DNA of 64,000 nucleotides from Phaseolus vulgaris (lineage: Eukaryota; Streptophyta; Magnoliopsida; Fabales; Fabaceae). The stretch is from contig NC_023749.2 of the NCBI RefSeq assembly GCF_000499845.2, forward strand, positions 36,901,843 to 36,965,842, in the 5' to 3' direction. Numbering within the stretch: position 1 is the stretch's first letter; each line of letters begins with the position of its first letter. The notes beneath the pieces were generated by a model, which was not told the DNA's origin, made no database searches, and worked only from the letters and a program-made list of their open reading frames with translations. This document shows, piece after piece, positions 1 to 10,250 of this stretch. The translations under genes and the position numbers were made by a program.

Positions 1-1
1 T

Positions 2-883
2 CCCGAGGAGTTGAAGTCGATTTATAGCCCTTGGCCGTTTCATACCTGGGGAATCGACATCCTGGGACCTTTCCCGCTGGCGATCAGGCAGATGAAGTAC
101 TTGGTGGTGGCGATTGAATATTTCACCAAGTGGATCGAAGCAGAACCAGTGGCCCAGATCACCGCACACAAGATCGAAGGTTTCGTGTGGAAGAACATCG
201 TGTGCCGGTTTGGAGTGCCTAAACGCCTGGTGTCGGATAATGGGACTCAGTTTGCAAGCCACCTGTTGAAGAAGCTCTGCGAAGGGGTGGGAATTCAACA
301 AGTGTTTGCATCCGTCGAGCACCCTCAGACAAATGGCCAGGTGGAGTCAGCTAATCGGGTGTTGTTGAGAGGTTTGAAGAGAAGGCTAGAAAAAGCCAAG
401 GGAAGCTGGGCTGAGGAGGTGCCCCGTATAGTATGGGCGTACCACACCACCGAGCAGTCAGGAACCCATGAGACCCCGTTCAGTTTGGTCTATGGGTGTG
501 ATGCGATGATTCCAGTAGAGATTCAGGAGAGCTCGCCGAGATTCCTGAACTTTGTAGAGGAAGACTCGAATGAAGAGAGAAGGCTGAACCTGGATCTACT
601 GGATGAGGTTAGAGAGGAAGCGAGACTGAAAGCTGAGGCGGTGAAGAGAAGGATTGAACGAAGCTACAACTCGAAGGTGATGCCAAGGCAATTTAGAGAA
701 GGCGACCTAGTGATGAGAAAAACCCACCAGTACGAGATGGAGAATAAGCTGTCGCCTAAGTGGACGGGACCGTTCAGGATAACCGAGGCGCTCGGGAACG
801 GCGCCTACCGCTTAGAGACGCTGGAAGGAGCGGCGATTCCTCGCACTTGGAACGCCACGCACCTGAAGTTGTACTATAGTTAA
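2..883 (+). CDS. Integrase, catalytic core and C-terminal domain (3' end of gag-pol)
   Basis: End of a gag-pol polyprotein; integrase inserts the cDNA copy into the host genome. The frame is open from the first bases of the window, so this is a continuation and the real start lies outside. The DDE core is visible: the first Asp is in TWGIDILGPFP, the second in VSDNGTQFAS, and the Glu in PQTNGQVESANR. Near the C-terminus the GPFRITEALGNGAYRLE stretch is the usual gypsy integrase C-terminal (GPF/Y) motif. No stop interrupts this part. It is closely similar to the integrase at 14957-15832. Whether the whole element is intact cannot be judged. Confidence 0.9.
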   Translation, partial: PEELKSIYSPWPFHTWGIDILGPFPLAIRQMKYLVVAIEYFTKWIEAEPVAQITAHKIEGFVWKNIVCRFGVPKRLVSDNGTQFASHLLKKLCEGVGIQQVFASVEHPQTNGQVESANRVLLRGLKRRLEKAKGSWAEEVPRIVWAYHTTEQSGTHETPFSLVYGCDAMIPVEIQESSPRFLNFVEEDSNEERRLNLDLLDEVREEARLKAEAVKRRIERSYNSKVMPRQFREGDLVMRKTHQYEMENKLSPKWTGPFRITEALGNGAYRLETLEGAAIPRTWNATHLKLYYS

Positions 884-1128
884 GAGCTTGCAAGTAAAGA
901 CAAACACAAAAAGTTATTTACGATGTTTCTGATAAAACAGTTTGAAGGGGGCACTCTTTTTTCCCTAAGGAGGGTTTTTAATGAGGCCACCCAATAAAAG
1001 AAGAGTTTACGAAGTATAAGGCGTTTTCAGATTGCATGCTTGCTGTTTTCCAGAAAAGTTTTGAAGAAAACCTTGTCACTTATACGTGATTTAAGGCGAG
1101 TTAAAGATATTTTGCATGCTTTCTAAAA

Positions 1129-1322
1129 AGTTTTTAAGTCCTCATCGTTTTTTGGCGATTGGAGGCATCAGTTAAAGTTTTTAAGTCCTCATCGTTTTTC
1201 GGCGATTGGAGGCATCAGTTAAAGTTTTTAAGTCCTCATCGTTTTTCGGCGATTGGAGGCATCAGTTAAAGTTTTTTAAGTCCTCATCGTCTTTCGGCCA
1301 TCGGAGGCACCAGTTAAAAGAC
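1129..1322 (+). repeat. Tandem repeat, about 47 bp x 4
   Basis: Four near-identical units of about 47 bp, each with AAGTCCTCATCG followed by GGCGATTGGAGGCATCAG. It opens the untranslated array between the 3' end of pol and the 3' end of the antisense gene. Confidence 0.9.
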
Positions 1323-1393
1323 CTCAACGCCCGCGCGCGTCCCGAGGCATTTAAAAGACCTCCTCGCCGTCGAGCAAGTGCAGGCGAGAAAGA

Positions 1394-1826
1394 GTAAAAG
1401 TCCTCAGTGTTTCTGGGGGCAAGAAGATGTAACCCCTGGGGCAATGTAGAGGCAAGTAAAAGTCCTCAGTGTTTCTGGGGGCGAGAAGATGTAACCCCTG
1501 GGGCAATGTAGAGGCAAGAAAAAGTCCTCAGTGCTTCTGGGGGCGAGAAGATGTAACCCCTGGGGCAATGTAGAGGCAAGTAAAAGTCCTCAGTGTTTCT
1601 GGGGGCGAGAAGATGTAACCCCTGGGGCAATGTAGAGGCAAGTAAAAGTCCTCAGTGTTTCTGGGGGCGAGAAGATGTAACCCCTGGGGCAATGTAGAGG
1701 CAAGTAAAAGTCCTCAGTGTTTCTGGGGGCGAGAAGATGTAACCCCTGGGGCAATGTAGAGGCAAGTAAAAGTCCTCAGTGTTTCTGGGGGCGAGAAGAT
1801 GTAACCCCTGGGGCAATGTAGAGGCA
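1394..1826 (+). repeat. Tandem repeat, 61 bp x 7
   Basis: Seven almost identical 61-bp units containing AAGTCCTCAGTG, GGGGGCGAGAAGATGTAACC and CAATGTAGAGGCA. The very low divergence between units points to recent amplification or homogenisation. Short ORFs inside it are shadows. Confidence 0.95.
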
Positions 1827-1832
1827 CGATTT

Positions 1833-1960
1833 AAAGACCTTCTCGCCTGTGAGTGAGTTCAGGCGAGTAAAAGACCTTCTCGCCTGTGAGCGAGTTCAGG
1901 CGAGTTAAAGACCTTCTCGCCTATGAGCAAGTTCAGGCAAGATAAAATCCTTCTCGTCTC
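1833..1960 (+). repeat. Tandem repeat, 37 bp x 3-4
   Basis: Units of 37 bp built on AAAGACCTTCTCGCCTGTGA and GAGTTCAGGCGAG; the last copy is diverged. The second Tat element carries a related array (16193-16450) of about 46-bp units sharing the GACCTCCTCGCC core. Confidence 0.85.
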
Positions 1961-2586
1961 GAACGAGTTCAGGTACGGTGTAGAGGGTGGAAGAAGTTCT
2001 GAAGGTGGCTAAGGTAGGTTCGAAGAGAACGCCTAGCCACCCGGTCTCTCGCTCTGAAGCACAAGGAGGCAGAGAAGGATCCGAAAGGCATCTCTACCCC
2101 CAGATCAAAGAGCAAGGGCCAAGGCGTGAAGCCAGAGAGAAGCTGATCGCCAAGAGTTTCTGGTGACCAGGAAAAGTTCAAACGATGGCGAGAATGTTAA
2201 AGGACCCGTTTTGGTGGAGCAGATCGGGTGAAGCAGTGTTTAAACCAACAGCTGGGCCAAAGTTTGTTGCTTAAGGAATGTTTTTACGATAAGGTTAATT
2301 GCCTTAAGTTTACGAATCGATAAAGTGATTGTTGCTTAAAGGTTGAAGTGGTTCGAAGCAGTTAAGTCAAAGATCGTGCCTACGGTTTTGCTAAGACATT
2401 TCTTTGAAATTAAACACGCAAGGAAAGTTGAAGCGATTGAAAGAGTCAAAGGAGGAAAAAAAAAAAAACGTAGACTTTGTCATTAACAGTGAATAAAAGT
2501 TCAAAACATATATACAAAAGGACATAAAGTCTATTACAGGTTATAATGCAAAGGAGAGAATGAAAGCGATGGATGAATTAAATTAG

Positions 2587-5220
2587 TCAGTCTTCGGCGG
2601 GCACCACTTTTCCATCCACCACTTCATTATCCAGCGACACCATGCTGAGATCCAGGTCGGGGAACAAGCAAGCAAATTGTTCCCGTGCAGCTTCGAATCC
2701 AGCAGCCAGAATTTGAGCAGAGTTTAGCTTGAGTTCTTCAATTTGCTTCTGAAGTTCCTCAATCCGCTTCTTGAGATCTTCAGTTTGCTCTTTCAGCTCC
2801 TTGTTCTGTTGATCCAGCTCTTCGACCTGCTTCTTGAGTTGTTCGTTGGTCTCTTGAGCCTGGAGAAGGTCTCCAGCAACCTTCTTGGATTCCGTTTGCA
2901 CTTGGGCCAATTCAGCAGCTACCTTTCCCTTCTCTTCGTTGGCTTTGGCGAGATCAGCTATGGCGTCGTCCCTTGCCTTTTCCACCTGCCCAAGGAGGGT
3001 CTCTCGGTCGGCTGACCTTTTCTCTAGTTTTTGCACCTTGACGGCGTCGGCCTTCATGAGAGCCTCCAGGTCAGCCACCTTGACGCGGTAAGGCACAATC
3101 TTGCTCTCTAGTTCGATCTTTTCTTGAGCAAGCTGTTGCACTTTGTGGCGGAGATCGGTGGCCTCTTTGCGCGCCAACCTGAGCTCGGTGTTCATTGCAT
3201 CCTCCACTCGGGAGTGTTCAATCTCCGCCAGCGTCAAGCTGAAAGACAACTTCTCCACCTCAACCCTCATGGTGCTGTTCTCGGTCTTGAGGTTGAAGAG
3301 GTCGTCTTGGAGCCTCCTAGTAGAGCTTTCCACAGCTCTGGTGATGATGGCTGGGATGTCTTCTGCTATTGTTTTCAGCTTAGCAGATAGAGGCTCCCAC
3401 ATCCTCGTGACCTCAAGGGGGAGGTTTGCTGCTTGTAGAGGCACTAGAGGCGTTGTGGGGGCCTGTTGTGGGTTCTCGTCGCCACCTTCCTTAGCAGGTT
3501 CTTCAGTGGGCGCTTGTTGGCGTGGCGACGGAATCGGGGATTCGGTGATCAGAATCGGTGAGGTATGAGCGACCTCATCCCCGATTGGAGCAACCTCTGC
3601 GGCTGAGGCATTTGAAGGGGAACCCCCTCCCGCTGATATATGTGGCGTGGAGGGGCTCGGGGGGTCCTCCATGAAGTTTGGCTCTTGGGCCTCAACCGCA
3701 GGCGACGCAGTGGCTAGCGGGATGGCTTGGACTGGTGAAACAGGATCTTGTGGGGGTGGCGAAGATGGAGGAGGAGCAGGTGTGGATGGTGGCGTTGATG
3801 AGGGAAGAGGGGGTGGTGCAGGTGGTGAAGAAGGTGCCACCCTCTTCCTCTTTGTAACGAGGCCATCCTCAGTGACCTCGTCATCTTCTTCCTCATCCTC
3901 TTGGACTATCTGGGGAGCCTTCCTCTTGGGCCTCTTAAGGACTAGTTTCTTGCGTTGGGCAGGTTCCTTAGGTGGCGATCGCCCGTGGACGATGGCTGTC
4001 TCCACCACCGAGTTGGGTACCGTTTGAGAACCCATCGCCAACCCGTGGGTTCGGGCGAGCGCCCTCAGTTCAGCAAGCATACCTTTGCCCAACATGTTAT
4101 CTGCATGGAACGAAAATGCATAGGTTAACTCAAGGAGAAAATAAGTGCACAAGGCAGTATGCAGCATAGCAGATAATCGGTGCAGGAAATATAAAACCTA
4201 AGTCTTGCGCATAACGCACAAGACGCCCAGAAACAGTCAAATAGCAGCAGTGTTAAAACAATAGTGAATGTTCTAACCTATTCGAATTTCGAGTTGGTCC
4301 TCGTAGAATTCGAAGCAGATCAGGGTGGTGGTAAGGAAGGTGATGTTGGCATCCGCGACCCTTTTCCAGAAAAGGCAGAGATCTCGGTCCAACGCTCCCA
4401 TGCTGTCAGGACTCCTGGGTCTCCTGAAGCAGCTTTTGGACTCTTTCTTCCCCTTGTCCACCCAGTACAAAGGGAAGCCGTCGAGTAGGGAGGCGTCCTT
4501 GTCGTTAGGGCGCACTTGGACGAATTTCCCTTTCCAATCTTTATAGGATTGCTGGAAGATAGCAAAGATGGACCTCCCAGCAATCGCGTTCAAGCTAACC
4601 CACAGGCGGTCTCCTGGGTGCTTGGCTTCGAAGAGAAATAAAAATACGTCCACGGATGCGGGCAACCCCAGGTGGTCGCACATAACTTGGAAAGCTCGAA
4701 CAAACGCCCAGCTGTTGGGGTGAAGCTGGGCGGCGGCAATGTTGAGCTCGGTAAGGAGTTCCCTCTCGAATCGGGTGAAGGGAAACTTCAGTTTCACCTT
4801 CTTGAATAGTGTTGTGTAGACGAAGCAGAAGGGCCCGTCAGCACTCACTTTGTCATCAGCACAAACGGGCAGATCGGGGGAGCAAGGCAGCACTATCATT
4901 CTCTCGTCGTGCTCCTTATGAAACGATTGGTTGGGCTCATCCCCCTTTGTCAGCCGCAAAACTGCTCCCGCAGTATTCACAGAAGATGTCTCCCTCAGAA
5001 GGGTCGAGTTGGCCCAGGGATACAAGGTTTTGAAGTCTGGCAAGGGAACGGGGGCTCCTCCGGCGATAGGTGGAGTCGCCTGGGCCAGGTTAGGGCGGGA
5101 AGACGCAGGCCTCTTAGCCTGGGAAGATGAAGCGCCACGAACTCGTGGTGGGTCGTGTGCTTGAGAAGGGGGGTTTCTTGATGAAGGAGGAGGATTCGGG
5201 GTGATCTTTGTGCGAGTCAT
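2587..5220 (-). CDS. Antisense two-exon gene of the Tat element: gypsy-associated domain plus NLS and coiled coil
   Basis: Two long minus-strand ORFs join as one gene: exon 1 5220-4278, intron 4277-4101 (GT...AG), exon 2 4100-2587. The splice is in phase (exon 1 leaves one base of a codon, exon 2 supplies two) and predicts about 818 residues. Exon 1 has a Pro/Ser-rich start (MTRTKITPNPPPS) and a globular part with FTRFERELLTEL, LHPNSWAFVRAFQVMC and GDRLWVSLNAIAGRSIF, resembling the Pfam family called putative gypsy type transposon (Transposase_28; from memory). Exon 2 starts at DNMLGKGMLAELRAL, then has a basic NLS-like cluster (LKRPKRKAP), a long Pro-rich stretch and a predicted coiled coil of about 200 residues, ending near FPDLDLSMVSLD. 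The same intron is present at 18661-18840 in the second copy. Function unknown; nuclear, DNA- or RNA-associated action is only inference. Confidence 0.8.
4101..4277 (-). other. Predicted intron of the antisense gene
   Basis: The donor reads GAATAG|GTTAGAAC and the acceptor CCATGCAG|ATAACATG on the minus strand. Removing 177 nt keeps one frame open across both exons. The equivalent 180-nt interval in the second Tat copy (18840-18661) keeps the same donor and acceptor positions and codon phase although its sequence has diverged. A further acceptor-like TTTGCAG lies just upstream of the start codon of exon 1 in both copies, so a 5'-UTR intron is possible. Confidence 0.75.
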
Positions 5221-5810
5221 TGTTGCAGCTGCAAAGGAAGAAGAAAAGGAAAAATGATCAGGGGTTACAAAGGCTGACTCGATCGTGGAAGGAAGGTGAA
5301 AAACGAACGAACGTAGGTTCGTTGCGATGATTGACGAAGCCCTAAGTTACGTAGAAGGAGAAATGGAAAAAGCAACCCACAGCGTATGCACCAGGCAGTT
5401 ACAGGATGATGCGAATCGGTTAAAATGCAAGGAAAACCAGCAGAAGAAGGAAAGTAGGTACCTTTTGATGATCAGGAGGACGATGAAGGTTGATGGTGAT
5501 TCAGAGTGATGGAGAGCGCTGAGAGTTTTTTGCAGAAGAAGGTTAGAGCGTTCGTGAATGCGAGGGAAAGTGATGGAACAGTATTGAGTGAAAATGGGTT
5601 TAAGAGTTTTTTCGAAAATGGGTTTGGGAAGCGCAAACGATAACTGAAGGTAACCGTTGATGAAGCCGCGTGTCGAGTGATGGACAAGGGGTTTGGTGGA
5701 GCGTCAGAGCGGCAGAAATTACAAACCGCTTGGAATTCTGCGTCAGTGCCACGTAGATCGGTGTTGACGTGACTCTTTCAGTCTTTTCGCTGGACAAGTC
5801 TTCGCTTAAG

Positions 5811-5823
5811 ACTGGGGGGCTTG
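5811..5823 (+). other. Polypurine tract
   Basis: ACTGGGGGGCTTG directly before the 3' LTR. This is the plus-strand priming site; the identical string precedes the 3' LTR of the second Tat element at 20350-20362. Confidence 0.8.
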
Positions 5824-6631
5824 TGTACCGCCCTGGTGGTCGGGAGTGATGACGTGGCATCCCGCTACAGTATAGGCGTGTTGGCAAGGCGCCAGGTTGG
5901 CAGAAAGGAAGGAAGTCGGGGGGGGGGGGGGAGGGCTCGTGAAGTCGCCAGTTATCAAGTTGGCGTGTTCCGATCTCCAGCATACCAGAATAGGCGATCA
6001 CCGGGTTAAAGATGAAGTCGCCAGATGTAAACTCAGGCGACCAAGCGATTGGAGATCGCCAGAAAAAGCACATCGCCGAAGATGAAGGAGAAGCAGATTA
6101 TGAAGGCGGCCGGCGAGACCACAGGGAAGGTATATGAAGGCACCCTAACTCGCCAGTTCCAGTAGAGATCGCACTCCCAAGTTGGCTATGTACTGGGCAG
6201 TACCATGCATAGGTAACTTAGTAAAAAGAGAGTAGAAGCAGCGCCCAAGTCAAGGAGGCTCCAGATGATGGCACGTGTACAGTTGGATACGAGCCACGTG
6301 TCCAAGTCTGTAACTGCCAGGAGAGAGAAAGTAACCAGGTATATAAGAGTTCTCAACGAACTTTCTAAGGTACGCACGTTCAGATATACTCTTTACGCTT
6401 GCGAGTTATAGAGCTGACTGTGAGAGAGGATTTGCACGGTTCTTGTTCTCTTAGTATTTGGTGATTCGGTCACTGACTTGGGCGTTGGAGTGCGATCGGC
6501 CGCAGCGGCGCCGCTCTGTTTCTTTGCAGGTTCTTGAGGTGGATCTCGAAGAGGAACGGAGGTGTGAAGCGGTGCACACGTCGATCCTTTGACGAGGCAG
6601 TTTCCAGCGTTCTAGTCAACAGGCAGGATCA
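5824..6631 (+). repeat. 3' LTR of the first Tat element
   Basis: Begins TGTACCGCCC after the polypurine tract and ends GGCAGGATCA, giving TG...CA ends and about 808 bp. Its U5 part (ACTTGGGCGTTGGAGTGC, GGCCGCAGCGGCGCC) is shared with the other Tat LTRs in the window. Its 5' partner is outside. A TATA-like TATATAAGAG lies at 6340-6349. The following five bases (GTTAC) would be the target-site duplication. Confidence 0.85.
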
Positions 6632-7619
6632 GTTACCACATAGGCATCAATACTTAATACACAACAAACATCAGTCATACATTATCCCAAATGTATGAAT
6701 TCAATTCCATACCATTCCGTCATACAATATCATTTCAAAAAGTTATCCGCAATATTCAAAAGTCTATTTGACATAAAAAAATAATACTTTAATACTAAAT
6801 CATCAAAACCTAATATTTCCACAAATTTAAATAATATATAAACAATCAACCCAATATATATAACACACAACATCCCTGCAAGAAAAAAATTGAATATTGG
6901 GACCACGTCCCTTCCACATTCAGATCTTCTATCCTAGGTGCTATTAAAAATTAAATTTAGCTTCCCTTACCTCAATTGTTTGCTTTCCAAGCAACTTTTA
7001 GAATTTTATTCCCCACCGTTTGGATAAGCTTAAAGATTTACGGGCCTAATGTAAATTATCCAAACAGAACAAAATTTCAGTATATAATAGAATAAGTTGA
7101 GAGGATTAAACTTCTCAACTGACCCCACCAAGATTGATGACTAAATCCTAAGGAAAAACAGAGAACAAAGGATATTTAGAGTAAAAATGAACTTACTCTG
7201 TTTGAAAATCTGATCGGGTAGAAATGTTCCTGAACTCCTCAGCTACAGCGTGGTATGATCAGATTCTAAAATAGATGAAGATTGGGAGAGAAATTAAGAG
7301 AGAGGGAGAGAAGAGAATTGGAGAGAGAGAGAAATGGAGATAAGGAAGAAAAAGAAGAAGAAAGAAACTGTGCGTGGGGGGGGGGGTCCTCTGTTTCTGC
7401 TTTTTTTAAAAAGAAAAGGTGTTGTTACACAATGTAGAAAAGAAATGATAAAGAATAACCTGTTCTTCAAAAACTGAAAAGAAGAAATGAGAATGAATGG
7501 ATATATGTTTATCAGAACCTATATAAACTCAAAACACCATGATGCAGTTGCCAAATTTGTGAAACATAAGCATAACAGAGGAGAAAAATGTGAGAGAGAG
7601 TTTTGGAGGGAATGTAGAG

Positions 7620-7641
7620 GGTTAGGGTTTAGGGTTTAGGA
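7620..7641 (+). repeat. Interstitial telomere-like motif
   Basis: About two and a half units of the plant telomere repeat (TTAGGGTTTAGGGTTTAGG). A similar patch occurs at 35996-36014. Two or three units are common in plant promoters (telo boxes) and do not imply a telomere. Confidence 0.6.
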
Positions 7642-8340
7642 AACAGAGAATGAAGAGAGTGAGAGGAATGAGCGTTTATATGAACAGTATGTGGTTACAC
7701 CATTTATCAGCGTTTCATTGATTCCTTTTTTCAGATTTTCTTTCTACATTTGGTAAAAAAAATTAAATTTTTGTAGTAAAATTTATTTATTATTTATTAG
7801 TTATTTGTTATGTAATATATTTTTTTTATTAGGTGTCATGTTATTTTATAGAATACCCGTTGAATGAAAATTATTTTTTTATTAATTTAGTCTTATATAA
7901 GATGATTTGTTTCTCTCCTTATTTAGGTTATATTCTTCTTAAATTTAAGATATTTATAACTTGATTATCTTTTTTATGGTATTTGCTAACATTTTGTTAT
8001 ATATTTAATATTTTGTTATATGTATGTTTAACATCATTGTTTAATATTTTTTTTAGCATTTTTAATATGAAAATATGCTTTACATATTTTTTTAATATGT
8101 TTTTATTTTGGTTAAAGTAGATGATTATTAATTTGTATCTGATTTGATGTTTGAAGAAAAATTACATAAAACTTAATAACTTTTTCTCAACGTGCACATC
8201 TCAATTTCTAGTTCTCAGTAAATTGACGTGAGAAATTGATGCTCTCACTAAATTTCACATTCTTTACACTCAAAGTCATGATTCCCACAACATCCAAGTA
8301 AACCTCAATCTCTCCAATACGAAAATATCCTATTGTTTAT

Positions 8341-8400
8341 CCCGTGAATGGTTGTTGTTTGTTGCAGGAACCCGTGAATGGTTGTTGTTTGTTGCAGGAA
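8341..8400 (+). repeat. Exact 30-bp tandem duplication
   Basis: Two identical consecutive 30-bp units starting CCCGTGAATGGTTG and ending GTTGCAGGAA. No gene context. Confidence 0.95.
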
Positions 8401-9229
8401 CTAGAGGTTATATTTAAGACTTGATAATATTATAATAATTTGAAGAAATTGCATAAGATGTCCAACTTAAAAAATTACATGATCTGAATAAGTTTGAGCT
8501 AAATCTGATACATTCATTTGAGTTTGAGCTGAAATTTTTGTTGGCTTGAACTTCTTTAGTTAGGTTCACATAAGTTCTTACACTCAAATTGGTTTTTCAC
8601 ATCAGTTCTTACCTAATTTGGGTTGGTTCTTATGGATTTTTTGCTCCACCAATTTTGTGGAAGTCTAAACCAGTGATCTGACAAATTCTAGTGCAATGTC
8701 TGGTTTTATTTTAATAGTTATGCTTCATCTGAATCATTGAGATAAATCATGTTTCAATTTAGATTAAGGTTTTGATTTGGACAATTTTTTTATTTGCAGT
8801 TATTGTATTGCCATTTTGAAAATGTTAGGTTCAGTATAGTGTTATTTTATCAAGAGTAGTTTTACCATTTTACCACCCCATATAGGAGTGGTGAATGCAA
8901 GAACCCTCTTTTAAGGTCCATAAAGTGGACCTTCTATTTTGGCCTGGACTTCTTAGCCAAGTGAAGCTCACATCTTGGAATCGATAAAGGGCAAGTAGAC
9001 CATATATGAGTGAAACTGGGGATGGTCCACATACTATGTAAATATGTTATAAAATGTTACCTGAGATGTAATAATAATACAGTAAATGATGAATTAAGAA
9101 GTAATCCACATGTTACTTTCTATCATGCTTTTCGAATTATGGGCAGGTCTGAATGTTTAATGAATATATCTCTCAATGTTTTTCCAAGTCTGGAAAACTG
9201 GTTTTCAATACTTTCAAATGTACAAACAA

Positions 9230-9483
9230 AATAAAAATTATAGTTACTTACTTATATTTCCGTATGTAACTTTCTAGTGTAATTACATACAAATATTTTC
9301 GTATGTAATCACATATGGATATATCTGTATGTAATTACATACGAATTTTGAATTCGTATGTAATAGTTACCTACGAAAATTTTACATACGATTTATTTTC
9401 TGTAATTAACTATGTTTTACATACAGGTTTAGCGTCTTATATACAAATTGATGATGTATGTAATATTAAATTTTCTTGTAGTG
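9230..9483. mobile_element. Right end of a CACTA element (TIR type CACTACAAGAAAA)
   Basis: Ends TTTTCTTGTAGTG at 9471-9483, the complement of a CACTACAAGAAAA terminal repeat. The preceding 250 bp carries many direct and inverted copies of a motif like TTACATACGAA, as expected of CACTA subterminal repeats. The following bases TCA would be the 3-bp duplication. It abuts the transposase fragment at 9484, so it probably inserted into that gene. The left end was not found. Confidence 0.7.
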
Positions 9484-10085
9484 TCACTAATAGTCCATAG
9501 AAGAGCGGCACGCATTTGAAATATTTCATTTTTGACGCGTCATCTGTCTCTACTCCAAACTCCCATAAATCTTTTAGCTCTTGAATCAACAATGGAAGGT
9601 ACACATCAATATCATTTCTTGGTATTGTGGTCCATGAATCAACAATGATAAAATTGTATATTCAGGTTTCATGCACAACCAAGGTGGAATGTTGTACACC
9701 ACCATCGTCATAGGCTCCATGGTATGCGATATGCTCATGGATTAAAGCCATCACTTGCTAGACCAAGCCTTACATTGCGCGAATCATTAGAAAAATCTTC
9801 ATGAAGCCTATCAAAGTTGTTCTAAGCTTCACCATCAGCGGGATGTCTCATTTTCCCATCCTTCGACCATCCTTCTAAATGCCACATCATTGACTCAGCA
9901 GTCTTTGAACAAATAAAGAGTCTTTGAAGTCTAGGAATAAATGGAAAAGTGACGCAATACTTTGACAAGAACTTTATATTCATATTTTGGTTGCTCAACT
10001 TCAGAATTGATTTTAGGAAATTCCTTCCATCGTGAAGATTTACATATACTACAAACTTCTAGACCCTCATTCTCTTTCCAAATAA
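9484..10085 (-). pseudogene. CACTA transposase (TNP2 type), 3' half
   Basis: The minus strand, with several frameshifts and stops, encodes recognisable pieces of the En/Spm-family TNP2 transposase, which excises and moves CACTA elements. In protein order there are WKENEGLEVC, SRWKEFPK, RLQRLF, SKTAESMMWHLEG, RHPADGEA, NVRLGLASDGFNP, IPWSL, LLIQELKDLWEFGVET and MRAALLWTISD. The 5' end stops at the insertion point of the second CACTA element and the 3' end at 9484, where a third element begins. The preceding part of the same protein lies at 25587-26230. Family assignment rests on remembered TNP2 motifs and is secure; activity is excluded. Confidence 0.85.
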
Positions 10086-10250
10086 TACTGATGCAGAAAA
10101 GCTTAAAAACGACGACTATTTTAACAGTAAAATGACGAATTTCTAGCTGTCTTTGATCAGCGCATAATCTAATGTCCTAGAGAAAAAAAAGGCAGCTATT
10201 TAGCCGTCTTAGGCAAAGAGGGCGACTATGGTAAAAGTCCTTATAAATCA

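Larger units (their letters stand above)
1..6631 (+). mobile_element. Tat-lineage Ty3/gypsy LTR retrotransposon, 5' part outside the window
   Basis: The 3' portion of an LTR retrotransposon. In order it holds the end of gag-pol (integrase), a tandem-repeat array, an antisense two-exon gene, a polypurine tract and the 3' LTR. The layout matches the complete element at 10251-21511, whose pol carries the second RNase H domain typical of the Tat lineage. Additional antisense ORFs between pol and the 3' LTR are known from Tat-type elements such as Grande and Retand (from memory). The 5' LTR, gag, protease and RT lie left of the window. Confidence 0.9.
6632..9229. other. AT-rich interval without a recognised gene
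   Basis: No convincing ORF. It holds a GA-rich stretch near 7270-7350, a G homopolymer near 7376-7386, a telomere-like patch and a 30-bp duplication (listed separately), and long AT-rich runs at 7740-8160. The missing left part of the CACTA element that ends at 9483 may lie here, but no CACTACAAG end was found. Confidence 0.6.

Noticed and set aside
1394..1826. Regular 61-bp repeats resembling a CRISPR array
   Set aside because: Units are identical along their whole length with no unique spacers; this is an ordinary tandem repeat in a plant retrotransposon.
2743..3568. Several plus-strand ORFs of 68-141 codons
   Set aside because: They are shadows of the coiled-coil and Pro-rich exon on the other strand.
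7620..7641. Telomere-like repeat as sign of a chromosome end
   Set aside because: Only two to three units, in the interior of a repeat-rich region.
7745..7780. TTTTTGTAGTA as a CACTA terminus
   Set aside because: Final base differs, no subterminal repeats are next to it and no partner end or duplication was found.
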